From the NCBI RefSeq assembly GCF_000425585.1, contig NZ_KE384402.1, positions 66,204 through 130,203 of the forward strand: a stretch of DNA of 64,000 nt. Direction: 5' to 3'. The stretch comes from Terrimonas ferruginea DSM 30193. Its GTDB lineage: Bacteria > Bacteroidota > Bacteroidia > Chitinophagales > Chitinophagaceae. This document shows positions 47,449-55,597 of this stretch, in pieces (positions within the stretch are counted from its first letter, which is position 1; each line of letters opens with the position of its first letter). Under the pieces are notes generated by a model. That model searched no databases, was not told the origin of the DNA, and saw only the letters and a program-made list of their open reading frames with translations. A program made the translations under genes and the position numbers.

Positions 47449-47523
47449 CTCTCTTTGCGCCTTAACTACTTTGCGCCGCTGCGTGAAAAATTCACGCAAA
47501 GAAGCATAAGGAGCAAAGGCGCT
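47449..47523. repeat. CTTTGCG-type palindromic repeat
   Basis: CTCTTTGCGCCTTA at the left and AAGGAGCAAAGGCGC at the right are imperfect reverse complements, enclosing GCGTGAA/TTCACGC around AAA. The CTTTGCG...CTTTGCG pattern followed by GCGTGAAA resembles an intergenic repeat found in many Bacteroidota. It lies between the esterase and cupin genes. Confidence 0.65.
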
Positions 47524-47538
47524 CAAAAGCAATGACCT

Positions 47539-47901
47539 ATGGAATTTAAGTATACAAGACTGTATTCCGACTCGCGCGGGGAAAGTCTTTTCGAAGACAA
47601 AACGATTCCCATGCGATCAGCCGGGACGATCGGTTTTTTGTCAGAGCTATTTCCGGTAGAAGGTATCATCTTTCGTGAGGTGGAAGCGAATTATGACTAT
47701 GACTTTCACCATGCACCGCAGCGGCAATTCCTGGTGTTGCTGGACGGAGAGATCGAAATAGAAACATCTTTGGGAGAAAAAAGAACATTCAAGACCGGCG
47801 ACGTGTTGCTGCTGGAAGATGTGGCCGGTAAAGGGCATCGCACGAGAAATGTCCGCCAGGAACCGAGAAGGTCGTTATTTATCCCGCTCCGGGCGAAATA
47901 G
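47539..47901 (+). CDS. Small cupin-domain protein
   Basis: 120 residues, a single beta-barrel. GIIFREVEANYDYDFHHAPQRQFLVLLDGEIEIETSLGEKRTFKTGDVLLLEDVAGKGHRTRN shows the two cupin motifs: motif 1 with HHAPQRQFLVLLDG and motif 2 with GDVLLLEDVAGKGH. The His residues and Gln could bind a metal. The N-terminal SDSRGESLFED segment is common in small cupins of unknown function. It closes the detoxification cluster but is separated from the esterase by a palindromic repeat, so it may be transcribed separately. The substrate is unknown. Confidence 0.78.
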   Translation: MEFKYTRLYSDSRGESLFEDKTIPMRSAGTIGFLSELFPVEGIIFREVEANYDYDFHHAPQRQFLVLLDGEIEIETSLGEKRTFKTGDVLLLEDVAGKGHRTRNVRQEPRRSLFIPLRAK

Positions 47902-48025
47902 AAAAATTTCTACGATTTCGCTAGAATCTTTTCCCTTTCGAATGGGTGATTTCTTTTTATGGCTTTTCTGTCGTAACTAGATGTGTGGTGGTACCCGTTT
48001 TTTAAACCAATACTCCAAGTGATTG

Positions 48026-48054
48026 ATGCAGGCTGAGAGGTCTGCATTTTTTTT
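48026..48054 (+). terminator. Intrinsic terminator downstream of the cupin gene
   Basis: ATGCAG and CTGCAT pair around GCTGAGAGGT and are followed by eight T on the plus strand. It lies 125 bp after the cupin stop and just before the end of the convergent minus-strand gene. Confidence 0.75.
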
Positions 48055-48055
48055 G

Positions 48056-48652
48056 TCAGTCTACATTCTTGTAAACCTTTCGCGTTGACAAGATGATTCT
48101 CTGTAATATGCTGAAACCTTTATTTACTTCATATTTCAATACCCATAAATAACGGACATACTTGTTCGTTTTATAATCGAGCATATCCACGGTCAGCGGA
48201 AGAGACGAATAATCTCGAAAATGATACAGGTCCATCAATAATTGTTCCCATGAACCCGCGGAGCAATTAAGAAAGATGACGGTCTGAATATCCTGTACAC
48301 CAAAAAAAGAAGCCGTGTCACGGGAAAGGTGCTGATTATATTTTACCTGACTGATAAAATCTTCATTAGTCAGCAGATCATAGAAGAATTCGGTCGAGTC
48401 ACCGCCGTTGAGTTTTCCATACTCGATGTGCTGGTCAGGTCCTCCATTGCAAAAATCTCGGAAAGCATATCCATATTTGTCACCATAAAAACAGACGACG
48501 GCGGAGTCTTTTAAATCCGCCTCTTTTTGCAGCTCAGCTTTTACAAATGCGGCAAACTGACGATAAACCAGCGTATCATAGCTCTGCCCAAACGTAAAGA
48601 CCGAAAAAAGTAAACCAGCAAAAAAAGTGATAGTCCGGTATAGCATAAGCAT
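48056..48652 (-). CDS. Secreted protein of unknown function
   Basis: 198 residues from the ATG at 48652, which opens a signal peptide (MLMLYRTITFFAGLLFSVFTFGQ); the longer frame from 48757 has no support. The mature part is mixed alpha/beta with FVKAELQKEADLKDSAVVCFYGDKYGYAFRDFCNGG, LSRDTASFFGVQDIQTVIFLNCSAGSWEQLLM and TNKYVRYLWVLKYEVNKGFSILQ. Three Cys are present. I do not recognise a family. It is followed upstream by an RHS-like fragment on the same strand, so this may be an accessory locus. Possible roles such as effector or immunity are speculative. Confidence 0.6.
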   Translation of the reverse strand: MLMLYRTITFFAGLLFSVFTFGQSYDTLVYRQFAAFVKAELQKEADLKDSAVVCFYGDKYGYAFRDFCNGGPDQHIEYGKLNGGDSTEFFYDLLTNEDFISQVKYNQHLSRDTASFFGVQDIQTVIFLNCSAGSWEQLLMDLYHFRDYSSLPLTVDMLDYKTNKYVRYLWVLKYEVNKGFSILQRIILSTRKVYKNVD

Positions 48653-48725
48653 GGTTAAGGTCACCGAAAGTATCAAGCGGATTTTTAAAAAAGTGTTAAG
48701 GATGAGCGAACAATGATTCTTATGC

Positions 48726-48926
48726 TTAAATCGAGAGCGCGCAGAGCACCGAAGCAAATTTATTGCCCGTCACGCCGATCGCGTGGTAGTCCTACCACGG
48801 CGAACCGCTGTAGTAGTTCAGGCTGAAGCCATACGCATCTCTCGACACTTTTGAATGAGCCGATCCGCTCTTACCGCCTTCGCCCATGTCATAGGTGCCG
48901 TCACCTACCTGTGTACCGTTCACGCC
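48726..48926 (-). pseudogene. Fragment of an RHS/YD-repeat-type gene
   Basis: Reading the minus strand from 48926 gives GVNGTQVGDGTYDMGEGGKS, then SRDAYGFSLNYYSGSPW, an in-frame TAG at 48794-48792, then DYHAIGVTGNKF and a stop at 48726. The SRDAYGFSLNYYSG...DYHAIG pattern is the end of the repeat region of RHS/YD-repeat proteins of Bacteroidota. No start or upstream repeats are present; the sequence above 48960 turns AT-rich. It is a dead remnant, probably of a polymorphic toxin-like gene. Confidence 0.55.
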
Positions 48927-48960
48927 TTTCAAAAGAGGCCTTTTAGAAGGCTTCTGGAAA

Positions 48961-49255
48961 TAAATTATTTAGAGAAAATTTTAGGGACTAGATAATTGAG
49001 CGCACTATAAGAAAAGAAGCAGTTGAAATGCCTCAAAAAATGCTTTTTATGATTTGTTGGAAAAATTACTGTAATGCGCTAAAGCTTGACATGGATAGGA
49101 ATTTTTTGAGATGCCACACAATATAATATCATTTATCTCGTCCAACAACCCAACCTTCTTTTTCCCCGCTTCAACAACCTCAGCCTGCAACTCATGCCTC
49201 CTTTCAAGGTTTTTATCCCACCCCACTCCAACTTGCAGGCAAATCAGCACCGCCG
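48961..49255. other. AT-rich gene-free region
   Basis: Bases 48961-49140 are clearly richer in A and T than the surroundings. A 90-codon minus-strand frame (49047-49319) overlaps the hydroxylase start and has no recognisable domain. Nothing else is supported. With the adjacent RHS fragment it may mark the edge of a decayed accessory segment. Confidence 0.4.
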
Positions 49256-49888
49256 ATGAAAACAAAGAATAAAGGCCAGGCCACGATCTTCCGCAACAAA
49301 TACCTCGAACTGTTGACAAAAACGCATCCTGCGGTCATCTTTGCGATGTACGTACCCGTTATTATCTATCTGTTGTGGTACAGCACCGCGCGGGCCGGTT
49401 ATCCTTTGTGGCAAACAATGCTCACTTATTTCGGTGCCCTCTTCTTCTGGACATTATTCGAATACATCGCTCACCGTTTTTTGTTTCACCTTGTCAGCCG
49501 CAACCGGCGATTGAGCCGCGTCACCTACGTGCTGCACGGCAATCATCACGAATATCCGCGCGATAAACAGCGCCTGTTCATGCCGCCCGTACCGAGCATA
49601 CTTATTTCAAGTGTATTGTTCACCATTTTTTACCTGATGATGGGCATAAGAGCTTTTGCTTTCTTCCCGGGTTTTATTTCCGGTTATCTTTTGTACGGAA
49701 GCATGCATTATGCCATTCATGCATTTGCTCCTCCGTTCAAATGGCTCAAACCTTTGTGGCGCAATCATCACCTGCATCATTACAAAGACGAAGAGAAAGG
49801 TTTTGGTGTGAGCTCGGTGTTGTGGGATAAAGTTTTCGGCACCATGTTCCCGGCTAAAAACGGTGACGTACCCGATAAATCATTTTAA
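49256..49888 (+). CDS. Fatty acid hydroxylase (sterol desaturase superfamily)
   Basis: 210 residues with four predicted transmembrane helices. The His-cluster motifs of the di-iron hydroxylases are present: EYIAHRFLFH (HxxxxH), HGNHHEYPRD (HxxHH), MHYAIHAF and WRNHHLHHYKDEEKGFGVSSVLWDKVFGT. Length and motifs match fatty acid 2-hydroxylase-like enzymes, which hydroxylate the acyl chain of sphingolipids or related lipids in Bacteroidota. It is the first gene of a unit with an SDR and an epimerase; the SDR start is 10 bp after its stop. The lipid substrate is inferred. Confidence 0.88.
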   Translation: MKTKNKGQATIFRNKYLELLTKTHPAVIFAMYVPVIIYLLWYSTARAGYPLWQTMLTYFGALFFWTLFEYIAHRFLFHLVSRNRRLSRVTYVLHGNHHEYPRDKQRLFMPPVPSILISSVLFTIFYLMMGIRAFAFFPGFISGYLLYGSMHYAIHAFAPPFKWLKPLWRNHHLHHYKDEEKGFGVSSVLWDKVFGTMFPAKNGDVPDKSF

Positions 49889-49898
49889 AATATTGATC

Positions 49899-50699
49899 AT
49901 GACAAACCAGTTGTTAACCTACACCCTTATTACCGGCGCGGGCTCCGGCCTGGGCAAAGAATTTGCGCGCCAGTGTGCCGCAAGCGGCCGCAATCTTTTA
50001 TTGCTTGCGTTGCCCGGCAGCGGAATAGCCAGCGTTGCCACACAGCTTGAATGGGAATACACCATCCGTGCGGTTGCAGTTGAAGTAGACCTCAGCGATG
50101 TCGATCAGCTACAAACTGTCATTCCTCCCCTGCTCGAAGCTTATCCTGTCGATTTCCTGCTCAACAATGCTGGTATAGGCGGCACGTCTCCGATAGCCGG
50201 TTCTTCAATCGATATGATCGACCGCATCATCCAACTCAACGTGCGTGGCACGGCCATGCTCACGCGCATGCTTATTCCTTATTTACTGAAACAACCCAAC
50301 AGTTTTATCCTGAATGTCTCGAGCATGGCAGCTTTTACACCCATTGCGTATAAAACGGTTTATCCCGCTTCCAAAGCATTCATTTCCTCCTTCTCTCTCG
50401 GTCTTCGCGAAGAACTTGCGGGCACTGGCATTTCCGTGAGTGTGGTTTATCCGGGCCCCATCATGACCAACTCCAATACGTCAAGACGTATACTGGCGCA
50501 GGGATTGAAAGCGAGACTGGGACTATTATCCACGGCGGCCATCGCCTTTTTTGCTTTGAAAAAAACATGGGAAGGCGAACCCGTTATTATTCCCGGCATC
50601 ATCAATCGTATCAACCAGCGCCTGATGCACTGGCTTCCTTCGGGATGGAAGTTGCGCATGGTATCACGTGAAGTAAAAAAGGAAATAACCCTCGGCTGA
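49899..50699 (+). CDS. SDR-family oxidoreductase
   Basis: 266 residues from the ATG at 49899 (the longer frame from 49863 overlaps the hydroxylase). Motifs: TLITGAGSGLGKEFARQCA (TGxxxGxG), LNNAGIGG, the catalytic Ser in ILNVSSMAAFTP, Tyr and Lys in YPASKAFISSF, and VYPGPIMTNSN. The classical SDR core with an extended C-terminus resembles DltE-type and 3-ketosphinganine-reductase-like enzymes. The hydrophobic C-terminal part may touch the membrane. It sits between a fatty acid hydroxylase and an epimerase, which points to lipid metabolism. Confidence 0.88.
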   Translation: MTNQLLTYTLITGAGSGLGKEFARQCAASGRNLLLLALPGSGIASVATQLEWEYTIRAVAVEVDLSDVDQLQTVIPPLLEAYPVDFLLNNAGIGGTSPIAGSSIDMIDRIIQLNVRGTAMLTRMLIPYLLKQPNSFILNVSSMAAFTPIAYKTVYPASKAFISSFSLGLREELAGTGISVSVVYPGPIMTNSNTSRRILAQGLKARLGLLSTAAIAFFALKKTWEGEPVIIPGIINRINQRLMHWLPSGWKLRMVSREVKKEITLG

Positions 50700-50704
50700 T
50701 CAAT

Positions 50705-51691
50705 ATGGAAACAGTGCTCATTACCGGTGCCAATGGCTTTTTAGGAGCCCATCTTACGCGCGGGTTGTACAGGAAAGGTTTTGCCGTACGTGCAATGATC
50801 CGCGCCGGTGCCGACCGCAGAAGCATTGCGGATATCCCCTGCGAAATTTTTGAAGGAGCCATCGATAACAAAAACGATATCGACGCGGCATTGAGCGGCA
50901 TCGATTTTGTTATTCATGCCGCATCCGTTACCACGCCCTGGGGATTCCCTTTTTCGCATTACGAACGCATCAATTACACTGCCACACGTATGCTCGCAGA
51001 CGCCTGCATCCAGCATAAAATCCGCAAATTGGTTTATGTAAGCACGGCCAATACACTGGCACCGGGAACCCTTCAATATCCAGGAACCGAGCTGAGTCCT
51101 TTCACCCTTTTCAGCGCAGGCTCCGCGTACATCGACACCAAGTACCTCGCACAGCAATACATACTCGAACAAACCGCACAGCATAAATTACCCGCTGTGA
51201 TCGTAAACCCTACTTTTATGATCGGTCCCGGTGATTTCAAACCCAGTTCCGGCCGTTTGTTGTTGTACGGCATGAATCGTTTCCTGCTGTTTTATCCACC
51301 GGGAGGGAAAAATTTTGTTGACGTCGCCGATGTGTGCACCGGTGTGATCGCCGCATTGGAAAAAGGCCGCACCGGCGAATGTTACCTCCTGGCCGGTGAA
51401 AATCTTTCTTACCGTGAATTCTTTCGCCTGATAAGGCGTTGGTCCGGACAACGCAGTCTGATGATCTCTTTACCCGCATGGCTGCTGCGTTTCACCGGTA
51501 TGGCGGGTTCACTGATCGGGTATATAAGAGGACGCTCCCTGCCACTCAACCGTTCCGTAACGTACATGGCCTGTATCGGCAATTATTATTCAGCCAGGAA
51601 AGCCGAACGGGAATTGGATGTCCGCTTTTCGCCCGCGGGACAGGCCATACACCGGGCTCTGGACTGGTTTAAAGAAAATAACTACTTTTAA
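50705..51691 (+). CDS. NAD-dependent epimerase/dehydratase-family protein (3-beta-HSD-like)
   Basis: 328 residues of the extended SDR family. VLITGANGFLGAHLTRGLYRKGFAVRAMIR carries the GxxGxxG NAD site, VIHAASVTTPWG the central strand, the catalytic Tyr/Lys pair is YIDTKYLAQQYI, and VNPTFMIGPGDFKPSSG and NFVDVADVCTGVIAAL follow. The pattern is nearest to 3-beta-hydroxysteroid dehydrogenase/dihydroflavonol reductase-like enzymes; bacterial relatives include ceramide reductase. Its start is 6 bp after the SDR stop and it is followed by a LytS-like kinase 7 bp later, so all five genes probably form one operon. Confidence 0.88.
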   Translation: METVLITGANGFLGAHLTRGLYRKGFAVRAMIRAGADRRSIADIPCEIFEGAIDNKNDIDAALSGIDFVIHAASVTTPWGFPFSHYERINYTATRMLADACIQHKIRKLVYVSTANTLAPGTLQYPGTELSPFTLFSAGSAYIDTKYLAQQYILEQTAQHKLPAVIVNPTFMIGPGDFKPSSGRLLLYGMNRFLLFYPPGGKNFVDVADVCTGVIAALEKGRTGECYLLAGENLSYREFFRLIRRWSGQRSLMISLPAWLLRFTGMAGSLIGYIRGRSLPLNRSVTYMACIGNYYSARKAERELDVRFSPAGQAIHRALDWFKENNYF

Positions 51692-51698
51692 TTTAACG

Positions 51699-52793
51699 AT
51701 GATACAAAGCGATAGCGAACCCGATTTTCCCAATGACGGCCGTTTCTTTCAACACAAATGGATGCGGTATCTTTCACGCGTCTTATTGTTATACCTGTTC
51801 AGCATCATCTTCAAAACATTCGATCATACTTTCGTCACCGACCTTGGTATTTTCAATTTCCGCGGCCAGTTGTTCAGCCTTTTTTATGTAGTGTATGGAC
51901 TGATCGTATGGGCAGCCGCTTCCTGGATCGCTGAAAAGATCGAGCAAAGGGTACGTACACTCAAAACAACCGCACGTTTACTTTTTTTATGCGGCGGGTT
52001 ATTGCTCTTCGGTATAGTGGCCAGTTATGTGTACGGGTTGTTATACGGACTTTTTGACATCTGGCTTTTCAATCGTTATGAGGCATGGGAAAGTTTCAAA
52101 GCATTGAGCTATGATCTGATCCTCGGTATTTTCATGTTTTACCTGCTTACGCTCACCTTCAACGGTATTATTTTTTATTACAAAGCCTGGCAGCAATACC
52201 AATTGCATACCGAACGGCTGATGCGTGAAAATATTCAATCGCGCTACGAAGCGCTGCGCAACCAGATCGATCCGCATTTTTTCTTTAACTCGCTGAGTGT
52301 GCTCACCAACCTGGTGTACAAGAGTGCGGATCTTTCCGCTGAATATATTACACAACTCGCGCGTACCTACCGGTATATTCTTGACAGAAAACTAGAAACG
52401 CTTGTGCCGGTAAAAGCGGAACTGGAATTCCTGGATTCATTTTTATACCTCATGCGGATCCGGCACCAGGAAAGCATCCGCGTCAGCCTGCAGATCGATC
52501 AGCACACGCGCGACAAAGGCAGCATTCCGCCGGCATCGCTGCAACTGCTGGTTGAAAACGCGATCAAGCACAACCGTTTCTCGTCTAATGATCCGATCAA
52601 TATTTCCGTTCGCGATGAAAACGGCTGGCTGATTGTTACCAACCCGCTACGGTTGAAAACACAACGCGATACCGGTACCGGCATCGGGCTGGAAAATATC
52701 CGCAAGCGCTATGAACTGATCAATGCGCCGCGGGTGGAAATAACCGAAACAGCAGAACAATTCATCGTTAAAATACCCGTTATCTTTTCATGA
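51699..52793 (+). CDS. LytS/YpdA-type sensor histidine kinase
   Basis: 364 residues from the ATG at 51699. Four N-terminal transmembrane helices (LSRVLLLYLFSIIFKTF; LFSLFYVVYGLIVWAAASW; LLFLCGGLLLFGIVASYVYGLL; LILGIFMFYLLTLTFNGIIFYY) precede a His_kinase domain with the H box LRNQIDPHFFFNSLSVLTNLV and a HATPase with PPASLQLLVENAIKHNRF and GTGIGLENIRKRY. It is the partner of the LytTR regulator that overlaps its stop by 4 bp. Its position inside the lipid operon suggests that it senses a membrane state, though that is inference. Confidence 0.9.
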   Translation: MIQSDSEPDFPNDGRFFQHKWMRYLSRVLLLYLFSIIFKTFDHTFVTDLGIFNFRGQLFSLFYVVYGLIVWAAASWIAEKIEQRVRTLKTTARLLFLCGGLLLFGIVASYVYGLLYGLFDIWLFNRYEAWESFKALSYDLILGIFMFYLLTLTFNGIIFYYKAWQQYQLHTERLMRENIQSRYEALRNQIDPHFFFNSLSVLTNLVYKSADLSAEYITQLARTYRYILDRKLETLVPVKAELEFLDSFLYLMRIRHQESIRVSLQIDQHTRDKGSIPPASLQLLVENAIKHNRFSSNDPINISVRDENGWLIVTNPLRLKTQRDTGTGIGLENIRKRYELINAPRVEITETAEQFIVKIPVIFS

Positions 52794-53551
52794 TGAAAGT
52801 GGCCATATTTGAAGATGAACCGCACAATGCGGAGCGCCTGACCCACCTGCTGGATCAATGCTCGCCGGCAACGGAAGTGATTGCCATTATCGATTCAGTG
52901 GCAAAAGGACGAGCCTGGCTGGGCGAAGTGCCACCTGTGGATCTCTTACTGATGGATATCCAGCTTTCGGACGGCAATTGTTTTGAATTATTCGACGAAC
53001 AATTATTGCGTAAGCCGGTGATCTTTACCACGGCCTACGACAGTTTCGCGCTGCAGGCCTTCAAGGTCAACAGCATCGACTACCTGCTCAAGCCGATCGA
53101 CCAGGCCGACCTTCAACGCGCTCTTACTAAATGGCAGCAGTTGAGAACCGATCAGTATTCACTCGATGTGGGAAGGCTGGCCGAAGCGTTCATGCGCCGC
53201 GATCACACACGTTTTCTGGGACGGATCAACAATCAATTGATCTATGTAAAAGCTACAGATATTGCCTATGTACAATTTGCCAAAGGCATCACCTGGGCTA
53301 TTACTTTTGCCGGTCAAAAATGGCCACTCGACTATTCACTCGAACAAATCGAGCAAATGCTGGACCGGCATTCCTTCTTCCGCATCAACCGCCAGTTTAT
53401 CGTACACGTGGATGCGATCAAAAAAATAACGACCTATTACAACAGCCGGCTCATCCTGCAACTGGAACCGGCGGCGGAAGCGGATGTCCTCATCAGCCGC
53501 GACCGGGTAACCGCCTTTAAAAGCTGGCTCGAGGGCCGGCCGGTGTCCTGA
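52790..53551 (+). CDS. LytTR-family response regulator
   Basis: 253 residues. Receiver domain with the acidic pair EDE (MMKVAIFEDEP), the phosphoacceptor Asp in LLLMDIQLSDG (near residue 57), Thr in FTTAYDSFAL and Lys in YLLKPID. The C-terminal LytTR DNA-binding domain follows: FLGRINNQLIYVKATDIAYVQFAKGITWA, HSFFRINRQFIVHVDAIKKI. The start overlaps the kinase stop (ATGA), giving a coupled two-component pair. It probably controls genes with direct-repeat LytTR sites, perhaps its own operon. Confidence 0.92.
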   Translation: MMKVAIFEDEPHNAERLTHLLDQCSPATEVIAIIDSVAKGRAWLGEVPPVDLLLMDIQLSDGNCFELFDEQLLRKPVIFTTAYDSFALQAFKVNSIDYLLKPIDQADLQRALTKWQQLRTDQYSLDVGRLAEAFMRRDHTRFLGRINNQLIYVKATDIAYVQFAKGITWAITFAGQKWPLDYSLEQIEQMLDRHSFFRINRQFIVHVDAIKKITTYYNSRLILQLEPAAEADVLISRDRVTAFKSWLEGRPVS

Positions 53552-53616
53552 AAACAGATACTGCAACGGCGCAACGCAACGAACCCTATCTTTACAGTTG
53601 AAATTGCCCCCTGAAA

Positions 53617-54213
53617 ATGAAGGAACGTGCGTCCATATTGATCGTTGAAGATGAGCTGATCACCGCTACCAGTATCCAGGAACTGCTGGAAGAAGAGGAT
53701 TACCGGGTCACCGGCATCGCTTCCAGTGCCGCGGCCGCCTTGCGCTTGTGCAGCCAGGCCGAGCCGGTGCCCGCTGTTGTTGTCTGTGACATTACGATTA
53801 AAGGCGATGTGAATGGTACCGAACTGGCGGCACAACTCAAAAGTCTTTACGGCTGCGAGATTATTTTCCTCACTGCTTACACCGACAACCGCACCTTGCA
53901 GGACGCTTTCAGCAAAGATCCTGTAATGTACGTGGTAAAACCTTACAGCGATACGCAACTACTCGTGGCCGTGCAAATGGCTTTCTTCAAACTTTTCAAT
54001 AAAGAAAAAAATACCAACCCCGGCCGGCTGGAACTGACCGAACGTGAAAAAGAAATTGCGGAAATGGTTGGTATGGGACTTTCGTCCAAACAGATAGGTC
54101 CCAAACTCGGGATCAGTATTGAAACGGTAAAAACCCACCGCCGCCGCATGCTGCAAAAAAATAACATCAGCAGCTTTCCCCATCTCATTTACCTGATGAA
54201 CCAGGAGTCCTGA
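53617..54213 (+). CDS. NarL/LuxR-family response regulator
   Basis: 198 residues. Receiver: SILIVEDELITATSIQELL (acidic pair EDE), phosphoacceptor Asp in VVCDITIKGDVNG, Thr in FLTAYTDN and Lys in YVVKPYSD. The LuxR-type HTH is LTEREKEIAEMVGMGLSSKQIGPKLGISIETVKTHRRRMLQKN. It follows the LytTR pair by 65 bp and has no dedicated kinase at its side; the large sensor kinase at 57.9-61.0 kb on the other strand lacks a receiver and could be its partner. Confidence 0.92.
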   Translation: MKERASILIVEDELITATSIQELLEEEDYRVTGIASSAAAALRLCSQAEPVPAVVVCDITIKGDVNGTELAAQLKSLYGCEIIFLTAYTDNRTLQDAFSKDPVMYVVKPYSDTQLLVAVQMAFFKLFNKEKNTNPGRLELTEREKEIAEMVGMGLSSKQIGPKLGISIETVKTHRRRMLQKNNISSFPHLIYLMNQES

Positions 54214-54251
54214 TTGCTATCCGCAATCAGCAACCCTGTTTATAAAATCCG

Positions 54252-55376
54252 TTATTTTTTATCTACAAACTGTTGCAAAAATTCCGGGTACCATTTGTCG
54301 ATTTTTTCATTTGGATGCGCTGAACGGATTTTGAAAAGATTTTCGGTAAATATTTTCATTTTCGGAAAACCTCTCTCTGTCATCACAGCAATAACATCAT
54401 TTGTCACCTTATCCAATGTGGACGGGTCATAATGATCCTGGCAATAAAGCAGGAAAACACCAAAGGTCATATATTCATTAAATACCTTCACGGGATCAGG
54501 ATAGGCAAATGTTCCGTCAGCTTCTTCATTCACCCATGTTTTTCGTTGAGCAAAAACCTGGTTGATAAGTTCCTTATTCGCTTGTGTGGGAGCATGCACA
54601 TAATTGTGATCAATTTCGGTAAACATTACTCTTGTATTGAATAATTCGTTTTCAAGCGGAGTAAGGTTTGGAAAATTATCAACGGGAGGCAGGTTCATAT
54701 GGATCAGCGTAAAGTTATTATTTGTGAATTGTCCTGTATAATTCAACCCGTTCACTAAAGGAGAACAAAAAATGATGTAGCTGTCTTTTTTAGTTTCAAA
54801 ATTGTTTTCCAGCCATTTCCACTGCTTTCCGAGATTGGCTTTTTTATCATAGTCTGAAATAATTCCGGCATAAAACTGTTTGTGATCAGCATAGAACTTT
54901 TTGAACTTCGCTTTTTTTGCAAACGCTTCTATTTCCTTTTTATACCTGGTAATCGGATTTTCATCAATTTTCATATTAGCAACTCCCATAGCCGGAAAGT
55001 CAAAAACATCGCTTTTTATCAGCTTATTCCCCTTGAAATTGTAGGAAATGGCATTTCCCGTCAGAAAAATATAATTATATGGAGAGGCCACCATTAATGA
55101 ATCGAAAGTTTTAATAATTTTTTCATTTTCATAAGGTTTAAAATGAGAACGTAAATCCTTGTAGTACTGTCCCTCCTGCTGAATCATATCGTCATTTTCC
55201 TTGCCTGAATTTGTGATGGCAATCATAATGTGAAGCAACTCTTTCACTTCATTGATTTCAACTTTGTATTTACCCTGATTTGCCTTTTTGAATTTCTCCG
55301 AAAAATTTACTTTTTCCTGTGCGGAGGAACCGAGTGAGATTAAAAACAATAAGATGGGGAGCAGGTGCTTCTTCAT
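54252..55376 (-). CDS. Secreted protein, DUF4932-like, with degenerate metallopeptidase motif
   Basis: 374 residues with a signal peptide (MKKHLLPILLFLISLGSSAQ). The body is Lys/Asn/Phe-rich: VKELLHIMIAITNSGKENDD, FFKPYENEKIIKTFDSLM-like segments and FTEIDHNYVHAPTQANKELINQ. EIDHNYV sits where related secreted DUF4932 proteins have an HExxH zinc motif, here TEIDH, so peptidase activity is doubtful. Codon use is visibly more AT-rich than in neighbouring genes, which suggests transfer. The start is fixed by the signal peptide. The role is unknown. Confidence 0.6.
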   Translation of the reverse strand: MKKHLLPILLFLISLGSSAQEKVNFSEKFKKANQGKYKVEINEVKELLHIMIAITNSGKENDDMIQQEGQYYKDLRSHFKPYENEKIIKTFDSLMVASPYNYIFLTGNAISYNFKGNKLIKSDVFDFPAMGVANMKIDENPITRYKKEIEAFAKKAKFKKFYADHKQFYAGIISDYDKKANLGKQWKWLENNFETKKDSYIIFCSPLVNGLNYTGQFTNNNFTLIHMNLPPVDNFPNLTPLENELFNTRVMFTEIDHNYVHAPTQANKELINQVFAQRKTWVNEEADGTFAYPDPVKVFNEYMTFGVFLLYCQDHYDPSTLDKVTNDVIAVMTERGFPKMKIFTENLFKIRSAHPNEKIDKWYPEFLQQFVDKK

Positions 55377-55477
55377 GGTGCTAATGCTATTATTATTTTT
55401 TCTGAATTGAATACACGTAACTAACAGGATTTAGGTCATCTTCCATATCAGCCTTATTTTTTCGCCGGCGAAAGTAC

Positions 55478-55533
55478 AAAAAAGAAAAGGTTGCCGCCAC
55501 AGGAAAAAATCCTGCAACAGTCAACCTTTCTTG
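55478..55533 (-). terminator. Terminator-like structure after the T9SS surface protein gene
   Basis: AAGAAAGGTTG (minus strand) pairs with CAACCTTTTCTT and encloses a second hairpin CAGGA/TCCTG; the outer right arm runs into a TTTTCTTTTTTG tract. It is a branched intrinsic terminator about 65 bp after the stop at 55598. Confidence 0.65.
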
Positions 55534-55597
55534 AGAAACACCCCGTTGAGGTTCGTCCTTAACCCCAGGGATCGTTGCTAACGTTGGCTCTGAGTAG

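Noticed and set aside
49047-49319. 90-codon minus-strand frame at the hydroxylase start
   Set aside because: It overlaps the well-supported fatty acid hydroxylase start and lacks domain signals.
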